From Ophiostoma sp. CBS 140.51 (taxonomy: Eukaryota; Ascomycota; Sordariomycetes; Ophiostomatales; Ophiostomataceae), in assembly GCA_029298735.1 (NCBI GenBank), contig JANSLP010000006.1, forward strand, positions 351,990 through 415,989: a stretch of 64,000 bases of DNA, in the 5' to 3' direction. Below, one piece after another: positions 45,826 to 57,915 of the stretch. Made by a program: the position numbers and the translations under genes. Position 1 is the first letter of the stretch; every line of letters starts with the position of its first letter. The notes beneath the pieces were generated by a model, which saw only the letters and a program-made list of their open reading frames with translations, was not told the DNA's origin and made no database searches.

Positions 45826-48315
45826 ATGTTCTCCAAACTGAAGCTCAAGCGCGAGGTACGTTGCTGCTCTTTGTTTCCATCCTCATCCCAGACGACCTCG
45901 AATCCATGAATCCATCTCAAAGGCTCAAGGGTTGCTCCGGGAGTCCATGGGTCTTTCTCCTGGACCTTACCACATGATGTGGTCCCAGCACATGATGTTG
46001 TCCCAGCACATTACCTCCCCCTGGCCATCATCTGCATCCCGCTCCTTTACCCGTATACTGTGCCTCTTTCCCCCTCCACGCCACAACAGGCCCCGGCGTT
46101 AGCATCAAAAGCGCGACGACGTCCATCCTTGCTTACCCTTCTCACGTTCATCATCCACTATCTCCTCCTCACCATGAAGAACTCGTTGCTAACTCTGCTT
46201 CCTCGCCAGCTTTCGCGAAGCAAGGACCCCAACAAATCGTCCAAGAAGAACAAGGACTCCAAAGACGGCACCGCCTCGCCCTCCTCCAGTAACGCCCGCG
46301 ACTCTGCCGGCCAGTCTCCCGTCCTCACCCCATCCTCTTCCACCTCTACCGTTAACGACATCCGCAACAAGCCTCTCCCGCCAGGCAACGCAACTGGCGC
46401 CATCGGCAGCGGCCTCGGCAGCATTGCCGGCGCCGACCATGTGAGCGGCAACGGCCCTAACTCTGCCTCTGGCCAGGCCCCGCAAATCGGCAACCTGAGT
46501 GGCATGCAGGGCAACCCCGGCGTCCCTGACCGCTTTAGCAGCATGGGCAGTGGACAGCAGGGCGCCGGTAATGCCGGCGCCGGCTCTGGCACAAACTCCC
46601 CCAGCCGCTTGGGCCAGCTGCCACCAACGGTCATTGTCAGCCCCAGTGCGCCCCATGTCCCGCCACCGGGCGCCGCCGAGACAATGCCCCACGACCTGGC
46701 ACCGCCCAAGGCCGGCCAGAAGTCGCTTGTTTATGACCGTCTCCTCCAGTCCACGCCCAAAGATGTCCCCGAGGGCCTGCGCACACCGAAACGCCAGCAC
46801 TCGTCACGCTTCGACATCTCTTCGCACCGCGAGCTCGACAAGCTCCCCGGCTTCCACGAGGTGCCCCCAAACCGCCGCCAGGACCTATTCATGCAGAAGA
46901 TTGACCAGTGCAATGTCATCTTTGACTTCAACGACGCTAGCTCCGACATGAAGTCCAAGGAGATCAAGCGTCTCGCCCTGCACGAGCTGCTCGACTACGT
47001 CGCCAACAACCGCCAGGTCATCACCGAGCCCATGTACCCGCGTGTCGTCGAGATGTTCGCCAAGAACCTGTTCCGCCCTATCCCGCCGCCCGTCAACCCG
47101 CAGGGCGAGGCGTTCGACCCCGAGGAGGACGAGCCTGTCCTGGAAGTCGCTTGGCCGCATATCCAGGTCGTCTACGAGTTCTTTTTACGCTTTATCGAGA
47201 GCCAAGATTTTAACACGAACATTGCCAAGGCGTACATTGACCACAGCTTCGTCCTGCAACTATTGGAGCTCTTCGACTCGGAAGACCCCCGTGAGCGCGA
47301 TTTCTTGAAAACCACCCTGCACCGCATTTACGGCAAATTCCTCAACCTGCGCTCCTTTATCCGACGCTCCATCAACAACGTCTTCTTCCAGTTCACCTAC
47401 GAGACCGAGCGCTTCAATGGTATCGCCGAGCTTTTGGAGATTCTCGGTTCCATTATCAACGGCTTTGCTCTCCCGCTCAAGGAAGAACACAAGCTGTTTT
47501 TGACCCGTGTCCTGCTCCCGCTGCACAAGGTCAAGTCGCTCAGCATGTACCACCCGCAGCTGGCCTACTGTATTGTCCAGTTCTTGGAAAAGGATGCGTC
47601 GCTCACAGAAGACGTCGTGCTGGGCCTGCTGCGGTATTGGCCCAAGGTCAACAGCACAAAGGAAGTCATGTTCCTTAACGAGGTCGAAGACATTTTCGAG
47701 GTCATGGACCCGGCCGAGTTCGCCAAGGTCCAGGAGCCGCTGTTCCACCAGCTGGCCAAGTCCGTCGCCAGCCCCCACTTCCAGGTCGCCGAGCGCGCGC
47801 TCTACTTTTGGAACAATGAGTACTTTTGCAACCTCGTCAGCGACAATGTCGAAATCATCCTGCCCATTATGTTTGCGCCCCTCTACGAAAACAGCAAGGG
47901 CCACTGGAACCGCACCATCCACGGCATGGTCTACAACGCCATGAAGCTGTTTATGGAAATCAACCCGCAGCTCTTTGACGACTGCTCCCACGAGTACACG
48001 GAGCACCAGCAGTCCGCCAGCGCCCGCGAGGCCCTGCGCGAGCACAAGTGGGCCGCCATCCAGGAACAGGCCGAACTGCGGAGGGCCAGCAGCAAGAACG
48101 GATCCGGTACCACCCTGGCTGCCACCACCAACTCGCTGTCGCGCACACAGACAAACGCCTCCGCCGCGACGACATTGCCCCGCCTCGACGAGAACGATGC
48201 CGAAGACAACCAGAAGCGCCTGGACTCGCTCAAGCTGCAGGACCCGGATCGCGCTCAGCGGCGTCCAGGGCAGGGCCGTGAACGGCAAAACTCGGCCGGT
48301 TCGACTGGACGGTGA
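45826..48315 (+). CDS. PP2A regulatory subunit B56 (Rts1/ParA-like)
   Basis: B56 directs protein phosphatase 2A to substrates in mitosis, septation and stress. Exon 1 (45826-45855) encodes only MFSKLKLKRE. A 354 nt intron with GTACGT donor and a perfect TGCTAAC branch before CCTCGCCAG leads into exon 2 (46210-48315), which continues LSRSKDPNKSSKKNK. The product is 711 aa. Residues about 30-210 are Ser/Gly/Pro-rich. The B56 HEAT-like domain follows to about residue 615, starting PGFHEVPPNRRQDLFMQKIDQC, with KEIKRLALHELLDYV and family-typical YETERFNGIAELLEILGSIINGFALPLKEEH. The frame is also open upstream of exon 2, with an ATG at 46174, so an alternative 714 aa product is possible. Confidence 0.9.
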
Positions 48316-49334
48316 TAGTATGAAACGGTGATGAATGTTAGTGGTTTTTGTTGCAGACACTTCAAGGGGAAGGACGAAAAAAAGTGACGATATAAGGAAC
48401 ACATAAAAGGGGTTACTGTGTGAGTATAGGAACGGGTGGACTTTTGGCTGGAGTAACCCCCTCTCCCCTGATTTTGATGGTAATTGATGGACGGAATGGA
48501 TGATGGAGTTGAGGCATGGTGCCTCTATTTTGAGGGTGCGTCTCATTTTTGGGAGGGCAGACCGTAAGAAGGGTCTACATTTTGGAATGCCGGAGATGAG
48601 GACGATAACGGCGACAAAGAGAAAAGAGACATAAGCACAGGCTGAAGACATATAGTCTTCCTCTTTCCTCTTGTCATCTCAGCCTTCACATACTCTCTCC
48701 TCTCCACCCCCTCCCCTATTGTCACACACTCTACCTATGTCCTTTTGTTGGCCAATGGTTGTTTTTCTCCTTTTCACCCTTTTCTGTTGCTACCGTTTCT
48801 TGGTCCATGTTTTTTCTGTTGGTCACTGCGCCTTTTTGCTTTCTTCATCTTCTACTTTCTTTCTTTTTTCTTGTTTTCCTATCTTTCTTATCTTTACGTA
48901 TGTTTGCGCTTTGCTTTTTTTCTTGTGTCCCGACTCTCTCCCTCATATTTTCATAGTCTGGCTTTCCTATTTTTTTTTGTTCTCTACTGTAGACACGTCA
49001 GAAATCCGATTCTTCTATTTTTTGTTCTTGCTCACACCTATGAAGTTCCCTTGTCTTGTGTTTTGAATTGAGAACTTGCCGCCCTTCGTGACGTTGTTAT
49101 GTGTATATAATGTTGCTTTGGGCTATTAATGTCTCAGAAAGTTTTGCATGTGTTGATATGGGATCAAGATTGTTGTTCAAAAAATATTCAATTTTGTCAC
49201 CAAAAGATATGTGCAAGGATACAATGCGAATAATTAGATAGTTTTTACATTTTTGGTAGAATATTATGATGAATGTTGAGGGATATCCAATTTTGTATAT
49301 GCTGATGTTAAACTGACCATGTTAAAGAGAACAT
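48316..49334. other. T-rich convergent spacer
   Basis: Strongly T-rich from 48660 to 49060, which opens Phe/Leu-rich nonsense frames. It carries the 3' ends of the flanking genes. No gene is seen. Confidence 0.5.
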
Positions 49335-50907
49335 CTACTTGGAAATGTCTGGTATTTCCTGCATTCTCGTTAGTAACATGTCTTGTAGCTTCGTAATAAT
49401 ATTTCATAGATGTAGACATACCTCCCAGGCCTGCTCGAGGCCAGCTGTGCGCACCCACACGTTGCCGGGTGCAAGCACCGCGTCCACTTCAAGACGGTAC
49501 AGGGCCTCCCATGCACGGTCCGAGTTGAGGAGACGGCAGGGGTTGTTAGAGAATAGCGACTTGCGCACTTCACGTTCTGTCAGGCCGGTGGCGCGGATCA
49601 GCTTGATGGCATGGCCGTCTTCCTCGATATGGAATAGGCGTGCAGCGGCCGTCGTAGCATCGACCGAAATATTGTCGGCCGTCGTAGCTGCTTCGTCCAC
49701 TGCAGTGCTAGACGCCTTGCTCGAAGGCGGTGACTTGTACGACTCGAGCTTGGAGATGTCGACCAGCGGCGGACACGCCCGGGATGCATACTGGACAAGA
49801 TCCATGCGGATCTTCCACTCGAGGAGACGGGCCTTGGCCTCGACGGAAAGCCACTCAAACGAGTTGATTGTCAAGAAGAAGGGGATGGAGTTGACATGGT
49901 GGCTGTCATGTTAGTGGGTGAAGAACCTCGGCAGAAAAGAAGTGGGCTCACATTAAGAAGAAATCAAACTTGGGGTGCTTGGTGGGATGGAGTGCTGCCG
50001 ATGCCGCGACGTAGACACACGCTTCGGCCATCTCGGCCGTCCTTGCCGCAAGACCTTCTTCTGTCGCCGGGACAGAGACCTTGGCGGCCGCAGCAACCAT
50101 CTCGTTGAGCGCCCGGGCCAGCACGCCGTTGCGCATCTTGTTGGGATCCTCCCAGTGTGCGGCCGACGACAGCTGGGGCGACTTGCCCACCTCCTCAAAG
50201 AGGGAGATGATGCTGACGGGTTCGGCCTTCTGGGCAGCGGCCGCCTCCTTCTCCATTCTGTACAGAACATCGTCGAGTCCCTGGTGCTTGTGGATGGCCG
50301 CCTGCGCCAGACCCTGGGCCACAATCGCCGGCTGGCCCCATTCGATGCCGTACATGAGCTGGATCAGAGGGTGCAAGAACCCTGAGAACAGACGTGCTCG
50401 CAGGTCTTCGGCAGCTGGTGTGCCAGAAAACACGCGGTCACGCAGCAGAGCCTGCCACCCGGCCAAACCGCTCCCGGCAGCCTTCTCCTCCTTGTCGCGG
50501 CGCTCAATATCGTGCTGGAAGAAGCGCAGGAAATCTGGATAGAAGGACTCGTGGCCCAAGTGCTGGGGTCCCGCGGTCTCGTACCAGTCGTCGGCCAGTG
50601 GCCCCGCAGCCGGCTCGGCATGGTCGCCAGCCTCCTTGGGCTCGTGGACGGGTTTCACTTTGCGTTGGTAGCCCTTGTTATCGTCGTAGCCCTTTTGGAT
50701 AGCGGTGGCGTCGGCGCCGGTTCCGTACAAGCTCAGCAGGTGGTGCGGGATGTGGTTGTGGAAGCCATCATTGTTAAAGTAGACATGGTGTGTCTTTAAA
50801 TCTTCTTGGAGGAGGGACGAGACCTTGTCTGAAGCTTCAGAAGTCTGTTGAATGCGCCAAAGACCGGTGTTGCCGGTGCCGACGTGGATCTTGGTAGGTG
50901 AGGCCAT
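49335..50907 (-). CDS. Questin oxidase-like protein
   Basis: The protein belongs to the questin oxidase-like family, which includes Aspergillus GedK/AflY-type Baeyer-Villiger-like oxygenases of anthraquinone and aflatoxin-type pathways. Most members have no known substrate. Exons are 50907-49952, 49902-49422 and 49358-49335. The last exon has just eight codons (EIPDISK, stop); its intron has a GTATGT donor, a perfect TACTAAC and a GCAG acceptor. The product is 486 aa. Family segments are HHVYFNNDGFHNHIPHHLLSLYGTGA, a GHESFYPDFLRFF region and FFLIHHVNSIPFFLT across intron 1. The frame is open upstream of ATG 50907, with a Ser/Arg-rich stretch and an ATG at 51162 that could give a mitochondrial-type presequence. 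No polyketide genes lie nearby. Confidence 0.8.
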
Positions 50908-51985
50908 TGTGCTGTATGTGTGTTGGGTGTGCCGTTGGTAGCCGTGGATATAAGTTGGAGATCTGTAGTTATTGGCTACAGAGGCGCGCAATGGTGTAGA
51001 GTAAGATGGTGTTGATGATGGTGAGGTTTTATTGTGTAGAAGAGGAGAAGAAATGAGACGATAGGAAGCTGGGGAAAGTGTAGAAGTAGAGGAAAGAGAA
51101 GAAGAAGAGTAAAGAGCAAGTCGGCCGCTCCTGCTTGGCCAATATCTTGTTGGACTACGCATTCTTATGAAAAAAAAGGAGGGGGAAGGAGGCGATGATA
51201 CTTTATGGGGAAGGTGCTGCCGTGAAAAGCAAAAAAGCAACGAGGGAGGGCAGGCGCGTTGGAGAACACAGGACGACTGTATTGCAAGTACCTCTCAAGT
51301 CTCTAATATAATAAAGTCAATTGGCGGGGGAAGGAAGTTGGTAGTTCGTCAGAGGTGTCGCACAAAGGAGGCAAGAACGAGAGGACAGCGAATCGTGCAT
51401 GACGTCAAATAGAATTAGAACTGCTTTCAAACGCCTTTTGACAACTCTAAAATATTTGCGGGGAAACACCCTAACCTAACGGCCGGCGGAGCTTTACTCG
51501 CTGTAGGGGGCAGCTCGGGCAAGTCATCTTTAATTCCGTCTCGCCGACTGGCTTATTTTGGTTTTTGGAGGGGGGCGCGGCGCTGAAAGTTCCCAAAAGA
51601 AAGGAGCCCAAAAGAAAGAACTGCCGTTGGAAGACGCGCCGGCGGAGATCGTCATGGAGGCGCTACGCTCCTCCTTCCGCCTGCACGGCGGTCGGATGTT
51701 ACCAAATCTCGATTGGTGTTCGTGGCTGGGTGTTTATTTCAAAACTAGATTGCTTGAATTGCTTGAATTGATTGTGGTATTGTTATTCATATGTTCATGC
51801 GACGTATGCTAGTATGCTATCTAATATCATGTGGCCTCTTTTTTTGAGGCGCTGCGTGTACTTCTTTTTTCCTATCACCATGCCAGACAGCAAGAAACCG
51901 GTATAAAAATAAACAAAACGGAGAAAGAAAAACAAAAAGGGTAGAGACATCACATCGACTATCGTTGTCTTCGGCCATCTCTAGT
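50908..51985. other. Spacer between questin oxidase-like and 5-phosphatase genes
   Basis: The first 330 bp could be the leader or an N-terminal extension of the questin oxidase-like gene. The rest holds nothing recognisable. Confidence 0.45.
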
Positions 51986-54900
51986 CTAGTCTCTATGCCG
52001 GCTCGGACTCCGCCGGACACGCCGCTTGGTGCGCTCGCGGATGAGGTCCTCGCTCGTGGCCTCGTCGTACCCAATAATGTGCGTCAGGTAGTACATCTTT
52101 TCCTGGTGGCACACCTGGTCGCGGTGGTCTTCCAGATGCTGCTGGCACTCCATCCATGCGACGGCCCGCCGTTTGGGGTCAATGTGTTTGACGGTAAACT
52201 CGAAGCAGCCCGTGACGGGGCGATGGTCACTGACGCGCACCTCGTGGCGGCGGTAGTTGAGCTGCCGCACGCGGGCCCCATGGCCACCGCGGTACAAGAG
52301 TCGATCACACCAGGCGGGGCTGCGCTTCTTCTCGCTCGAGTCGTAATTGTCGGTGCCGACGTCGTACTTGTAGGTTGGGTCGAACCGGAGAGGCAGCTCG
52401 TCAAAGGCTCTCAGCCTAAAACCGGCGTTGCGACGACGGGCGACAAGCAGTTGGTCGCGGTCGAGCAGTTTGGCCAGGTTACCCGCTTTGACGGCCGTCA
52501 CTACCGTATCGCGTGACATGGTGTCGATGCGGTAGTTGAGGTCGCCGTTCAAGATGCAAAGCTCATGGTCCAGGATCATGGTACCGTCGCCACCGCCAAT
52601 GTAGCTGTCGATACGTACATTGGGGTCCCGCTCCATGGGCAAACCTGTGCTGTCCAAGATGGCCGCAGCGTCGTTGTGCCGGCTGGCCGCCTGCGACTGG
52701 CCCGCTGCCAAATGGCAATTGACAAAGCACATGGACGTATTGTCCAGCAGGAAGCGAATGGCAACGGCGCCCTTGTTGCCGTGCAGACCGCCCATGCCGC
52801 GTTTGACTTCGGTAATCGCGACGTTGCGGATCCGGTCGCGCAGGTCCGCTTTGACAAAGATGCACGTAAACAGGCCGACCATGTGGGCCGTCTGTAGCAG
52901 GTAGTAGAGTTCGCCGTTCATGAAGTCGTCCAGGCAGCGCACCAGGAAATCGCGCCAGTCGCGGTACTGGTGGCTCATGCGTTCTTGGTCGGACCCTTCC
53001 TTCTTCTTGACTTTGAGGATACGCTTGGCTGTGGCCGTCTTGTCTTCGAGGTCGACGAGCTCCTGGAAGCCAAAGACGAAAATGTCTGGAGAGCCGCTGT
53101 CGCGCAGCATGTTCTGCATAAATGCAGCGTCTTCGTCGCTGTATCGCAAGCTGCCGGGAGTGGATGCACCCGCGTTCCAGGTCATGACGTGCGCCTTGAT
53201 CGTGTTAAAGTCGCAGTAGGCCTTGTCGCGTGTCTGCATAGCCTCTTCGAGCCAGTCGTCCTGCAGCAGACCGTCCCAGATCCGTAACATGTTATCGGCA
53301 CCGAGCGACACGACCTGCATCTGGCCCGTGCGGTAGGGGCTGGCACGGTCAGACACAAGCCGGACGACGGGGTTATCGTGTGCGGCCCAGTCCTTCTTGA
53401 CCAGCCACGGCGAGCAGGCCGGGTCGTAGACACTGAGGTGACCCGTGTTGAAGCCGGCCCAAATGTACGGCCCGGCGCTGGCGAGCGTGTTGACCTTGTA
53501 AGACCCCAGGCTCACCATCCCCAAGCACGAGTAGTCTGTGCGCGAGTAGATGCTGACCTTGCCGTCGCTGTGGCCCAGGTACACCTTGTCGGGCTCGCTT
53601 AGCAAAACTGTGCCCGACGTGATCTCACCGGCACCGTCCTGGATGAGGGCCCGCAACAAGACTTGGAACTGAGCCGTACCGTCGACCGTCGGCAAGAACA
53701 CACGCAGCTCTTTGCCCGACGCATGCCACAACTCGTCGCCGACGACCATGGAGAACGTGTGACCCCGGGGAAGGCGGTACGACTGGTGTTGGGCGTTTGC
53801 CAAGGTCGGCACACCACCGGCTTCTTCCGTGGGACCCCACACGTAGAGGGCCCCACCGTCACACATTGTCCACAGCTCGTTGCAGTGGCGGTGGATCCGG
53901 ATGATTTCGTGGCGGGCGTGGGCGGCGGGCCGCGATGCTACGACGCTCTCGGTGGCAATGTCGGCCTCGATCAGTTCACCAGTGATGTTACCGATCCATA
54001 CCCGTAGACCCTCATCGTCAACGTGGGCGCCGGGCTTGAAAGCAACACATGTGGCACGGATACCTTCGCCGTGTGCCAAGCTCATCCGCAGCTCGCCGTC
54101 CACCAGGCTCCAAACACGTGTGAGCTGGCCGGTCGTAACCACGCGCTGGCCACAGATGTCCACCTGACGGCAGTCGAGCCGGGTGCTAATCTCGGACAGA
54201 CCCTGCTTGGCGAAAGGTGGCCGGCGGTTGATGTTGGTGGCATCGGGGAAGGCAGCGGCCGGGTTGTCAAGCGGTTTGGAAGACGAGTTGAGGGCGAGGA
54301 GGGCATCTGTGCTGCGGCTGGCAATGTCGGACGGGGATGAAGTGCCGCTGTGTATTGAGGCGAGGCCACCGCCGGGGCCAGATACGAGAGACGTGCTGGA
54401 CCCCCGGAAGTCGTTTTGGTACTTGGAGAGCGCGCGGTGGTCGACTGTCATAGAGCGGCCATGTTGCGTGCGTGTTGGTGGCGGTGGGAACTGCTGCGTG
54501 GATGTTGTCGGGTTCGACACAACACGTTTTGCGAGACCCGGGGGTAGCGTCTGTCCGTCATAGCCTGACACGCCACCGTCGTTGGTCGTACCGCCGTTGG
54601 CAGGGCCGTTGTTGTCTTGCCCTGGACGAGGCGGTTTTGGTGGTAACCGTGTCGTTGCTGGGATCTGTGCGCGCGCTGGCTGGACATGGGTTGCGCCTCC
54701 TGTGGGCCGTGAAGGTAACGGTGGCCGTGCTGAGCGATCGTCATTGTCGTGGTGTCCGTTAACATCCCCTCCAATATGACCGTTACCCGTAATTTGTGGC
54801 GATAGGGGACCTCTCGATCCGATGCCGTTGGGGATCTTATCCTGCATACGGTTGCCGAATGGATTGTGTCCTGCGGATGCAAGGTCGGATGTCGGTGGCA

Positions 54901-56088
54901 CAGCCATGGACCGTGGCCGTTGTTTCGATGTACTTCGCTCGACGGGCGGCAGTTGCGATCGTGGTCGTGCGGGTCGTGCAGGCAGCATGGGCGGCTGGTC
55001 TTCGTCAACGCTTTCAGAACTACTGGGCGGCGTGCTAAAGGGCGAGAGCTTGTCGGCCGTGCTGCGGTTGCCCGGTGGTGAGCCCGCCGTGGACACGGCG
55101 GCTGGCGAGGTGGGTGCGCGCGGCAGCACAAAAGGATTTGGCTGGGTAAACTGCTGCGATGGAATCTTGGGCTTGTCGGAGCGGTTGATGGGTGGTGGCG
55201 CGGCCTTGTGTGAAACTTCGCGCGCAACGACAGCAACAGCCACGGGGGCCATGTCGCGGACGGTATCCCGTTGGTCCCTCTCCCGTTTTAGCTCGGCTGA
55301 CCGGCGTGGCGGCGGTGGTGACGGAGGTTGGGAAGGTGAGAGGCGTGGTGACCTCCGCGCATCGAGTGTCGGTGCCGTGGGCGAATGCGGTCGACTGGCA
55401 ATCTTGGGTAGCCGTGGAGACGAGGATGGTGACAGCGGCACTTTGACGACAGAGTCAGGGTTGAGGAAGAAGTTGGAGCTGTCGGCGGCCGAGGGTGCGA
55501 GGTTGCCGGCGCGGCCCTTGGGTGGTGACTGCGGCGGTTGGACGAGCAGCGAGGGCGGCGCAATGGGCCGTGGACTGAGTGGTGGTGGGGGACCCAAGCG
55601 GTTGGATGGCCGAAGGAAGGCTGGATTCCCTGCAAGGCTGAGGCCGCCAATGTTACTGTTGCTGTCGGCCGTTGAAGCGGGCCATGTTGGCGAGTGTGCT
55701 GTCGTTATCGTTGTCGTCCCAGAAGGGTCGCGTGGCTTCGGTTTTGGCGGCGGTGGTGCTGGAGAAAAGGGCCCGTCGCTGCCGCCGAGGACGGGTGATG
55801 CAGGGCCAGTGCCAGGTCCAGGGCCACGGAGTCTGTCTGGTTTCGGAGCGGGCGAGATGGGTCGGCTGAGGGGCGTCGTCGGTAGTGGCGAAGGGTGAGG
55901 CGAGACAATGGCAGGGCTTCCAGCGACGGGTGCGACGGGTTTGCCCATGTTTTCGAAGCGGGCTCGGAGGGAGGAGACGGGTTTCTGGAGGCGTATTAGA
56001 AGACAAGTCGGTGCAAGGCTAGACGAAGGTGGTGGGCACTCACGATGGACGAGCCATCAGGCCCTTCCTCATCGGGAGGTGGAGGCAT
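51986..56088 (-). CDS. WD-like inositol polyphosphate 5-phosphatase
   Basis: The enzyme should remove the 5-phosphate from phosphoinositides such as PI(4,5)P2. Exon 1 (56088-56044) encodes MPPPPDEEGPDGSSI; a 59 nt GTGAGT intron leads to exon 2 (55984-51986), which continues KPVSSLRARFENMGKP. The total is 1347 aa. Residues 1 to about 600 are Pro/Ser-rich with many PPxP runs, candidate SH3 ligands. Residues about 610-925 form a WD/beta-propeller-like region. Residues about 948-1290 are the catalytic IPPc domain with TWNAG, FGFQELVDLE, GNKGAVAIRF, NCHLAAGQ, LNGDLNYRID, PAWCDRLLY and SDHRPV, so all metal and catalytic motifs are intact. There is no Sac1 domain, so it is not synaptojanin-like. The layout resembles plant WD-type 5PTases and a fission-yeast homologue. 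Confidence 0.93.
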
Positions 56089-57915
56089 GATGCGAGAAGA
56101 GTCGAGCGCAGCCCATGCGAGTAGGGCGGGGGAAGAGGGTGCGCAGAAAGAAAGAGGAGAGGAGGAGAGAGAGAGAGAGGAAGAGGAGAGGAGGGGAAAG
56201 ACGAGGCTGGCTAGGTGTCGTGCATGGAGAGGACAGCGAAGGAGGCGCGGGATGTCGATGCGATGCTGTTCAAAGAGGGTATAGAGAGTATGGAATCGAG
56301 AATCGAAAATAGACGTTCGAAAGAAAGGGGAACTGAAAGAGTCGAGTCAAGGGCGCAGAGCCGGAATTGGTGGGCGAGAGGGTGAGAAGAGGGTGCGCGA
56401 GGTGAGACAGAAATGCAGACTGCAGGTGGGATGCGGAGAATGCAGTAGGATGCCGAATGGGAGGGCCGTTGACCGTTGAGACGTTGAGCGTTGTGAGCAG
56501 CTGTGGGAGCCGTTGTGAGAGCCGTTGTGAGAGCCGTTGTGAGGGGGGATGCCTAGACTTGTAGTTTCTTTGGATGATCGTCGAGATGGTGGAAAAAGAA
56601 GAGTTGGGGTTGGAGGCAAGACGTTGTTAGGAGCAAAGGGAAGGCATGAGCGAGCCGTGCTCGTGGATAGGAAGGCTTATGTGTTGTGTTCTGGGCTGCA
56701 CCTGCCCTGTGTTGCGTGTGTGTGCTGTCCTGGAGTGAGAGCAGAAAGAGTGAGGCGGCTGTGCCTACTGTTCTGTATTTTCCTGAGTTTCGCTGGCAAC
56801 AGCAAGCCGTGCGCACTTTCCTTGTGTTGACTTTAGCCGCGGTTCCAGGTGTTAATGTGTCGTGTGCGTTATGTGCTGTGTGACAGTTTATTGCACCTTT
56901 TTGTGTCGTGTGGTCGGTTGCACCTGCCACACTTTTTTACTTTCTTGTACCGTTTGGTCTTGTTCCCGTGTCATCGGTGGTCGTTCGTGATGGTGGGCAA
57001 ACTGCAGGAAAGAGCAACTGACTCTTGGAGGTAACCAGCGAGCCAGGCCGGCCAGGACAGTGACAGAAGTGGGCAAGGGCGCCGCGCAACACAGCCCGAC
57101 GTCACCGCCTCGCACCAGCCCAGGGGGGTAGCCCAGGCAAAGAGCGAAAAAAGGGAGCTAGTTTCCAAGGCGCTAGCAAAATACGAGCAGGGAAGAGAGT
57201 GGGAGGGAGGAGTGGGAAAGGGAAAATGAAAAAAAAAAAACAGAAAAATGGTGCGAAGTCACGTGCGGCTAATTGTACACGCGTAGCTGCAAATGCGTTT
57301 AACCATGTTTGTTTACATTCTCCTTAAATACAGTGCAAATGGTCATTCCACCTCCAATTTCACTGCATTATCGACCGTGACATTGCGATCATCCTCCGCC
57401 AATCTATGTATGATCCAGGATTCAATTGAGTTGTCTCATATCTTTACCGAGTACAGGGCTCGTAGAGGCTTTCTTACTCTTGATAATATAACATCTTTAT
57501 TTTGTTCCCTTCGTTAGCTTCTCTTTCTCCTTTCTCTTCTTCTTTTCGCTGCGGCAAGATGACTTTTGGTAGATTTTGACGAGCTCTCGATATTTTGAAT
57601 CTTTAAATCATGTTTGTAGTTTTGGATGTACTGTTGTGGCTACTGTATGTTGTACTCCGTAGTCTTCTCATAAGTCCAGTCCTGTGTAAGCATCTACGGA
57701 GAACTTTGTACTCGTACTGGTAGGTGTAGTGGGAGAACTAGGTAATCGGATTTTTCTCATGTTGGGAGGTATGCTGAAGACGGACAGAGTTTACACCCTT
57801 TTTTTTAACGCGCTCTCTCTCCGCGTCTTTCATCGAGTTTCATCCAACTAGAGCCACTCTGGTCTGTTAATGTGGAGAATGTCGATTATATCGTCCTCCC
57901 GTCTCGAAGTCAACA
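56089..57915. other. 1.8 kb spacer
   Basis: The part nearest the 5-phosphatase is a purine-rich leader (56140-56210, GA-rich on the plus strand). It also holds a 12 bp tandem repeat (56509-56542), an A-run (57229-57240) and an AT-richer tail. No gene is supported. Confidence 0.5.
56509..56542. repeat. 12 bp tandem repeat, about three copies
   Basis: The unit GAGCCGTTGTGA recurs about three times head to tail, preceded by degenerate GTTGA-containing copies from 56468. It is a minisatellite in the 5-phosphatase upstream region. Confidence 0.85.

Noticed and set aside
47260..48651. 463-codon open frame antisense to PP2A B56
   Set aside because: Same codon-bias shadow; the sense strand has a full B56 domain with family motifs.
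54822..55898. 358-codon plus-strand frame antisense to the 5-phosphatase head
   Set aside because: Gly/Arg-rich mirror of Pro/Ser-rich sense codons; no domain or start context.
7174..57258. Window-wide CACGTG enrichment
   Set aside because: Roughly a dozen sites in 64 kb is about what chance predicts; only sites with suitable position or flanks are mentioned.
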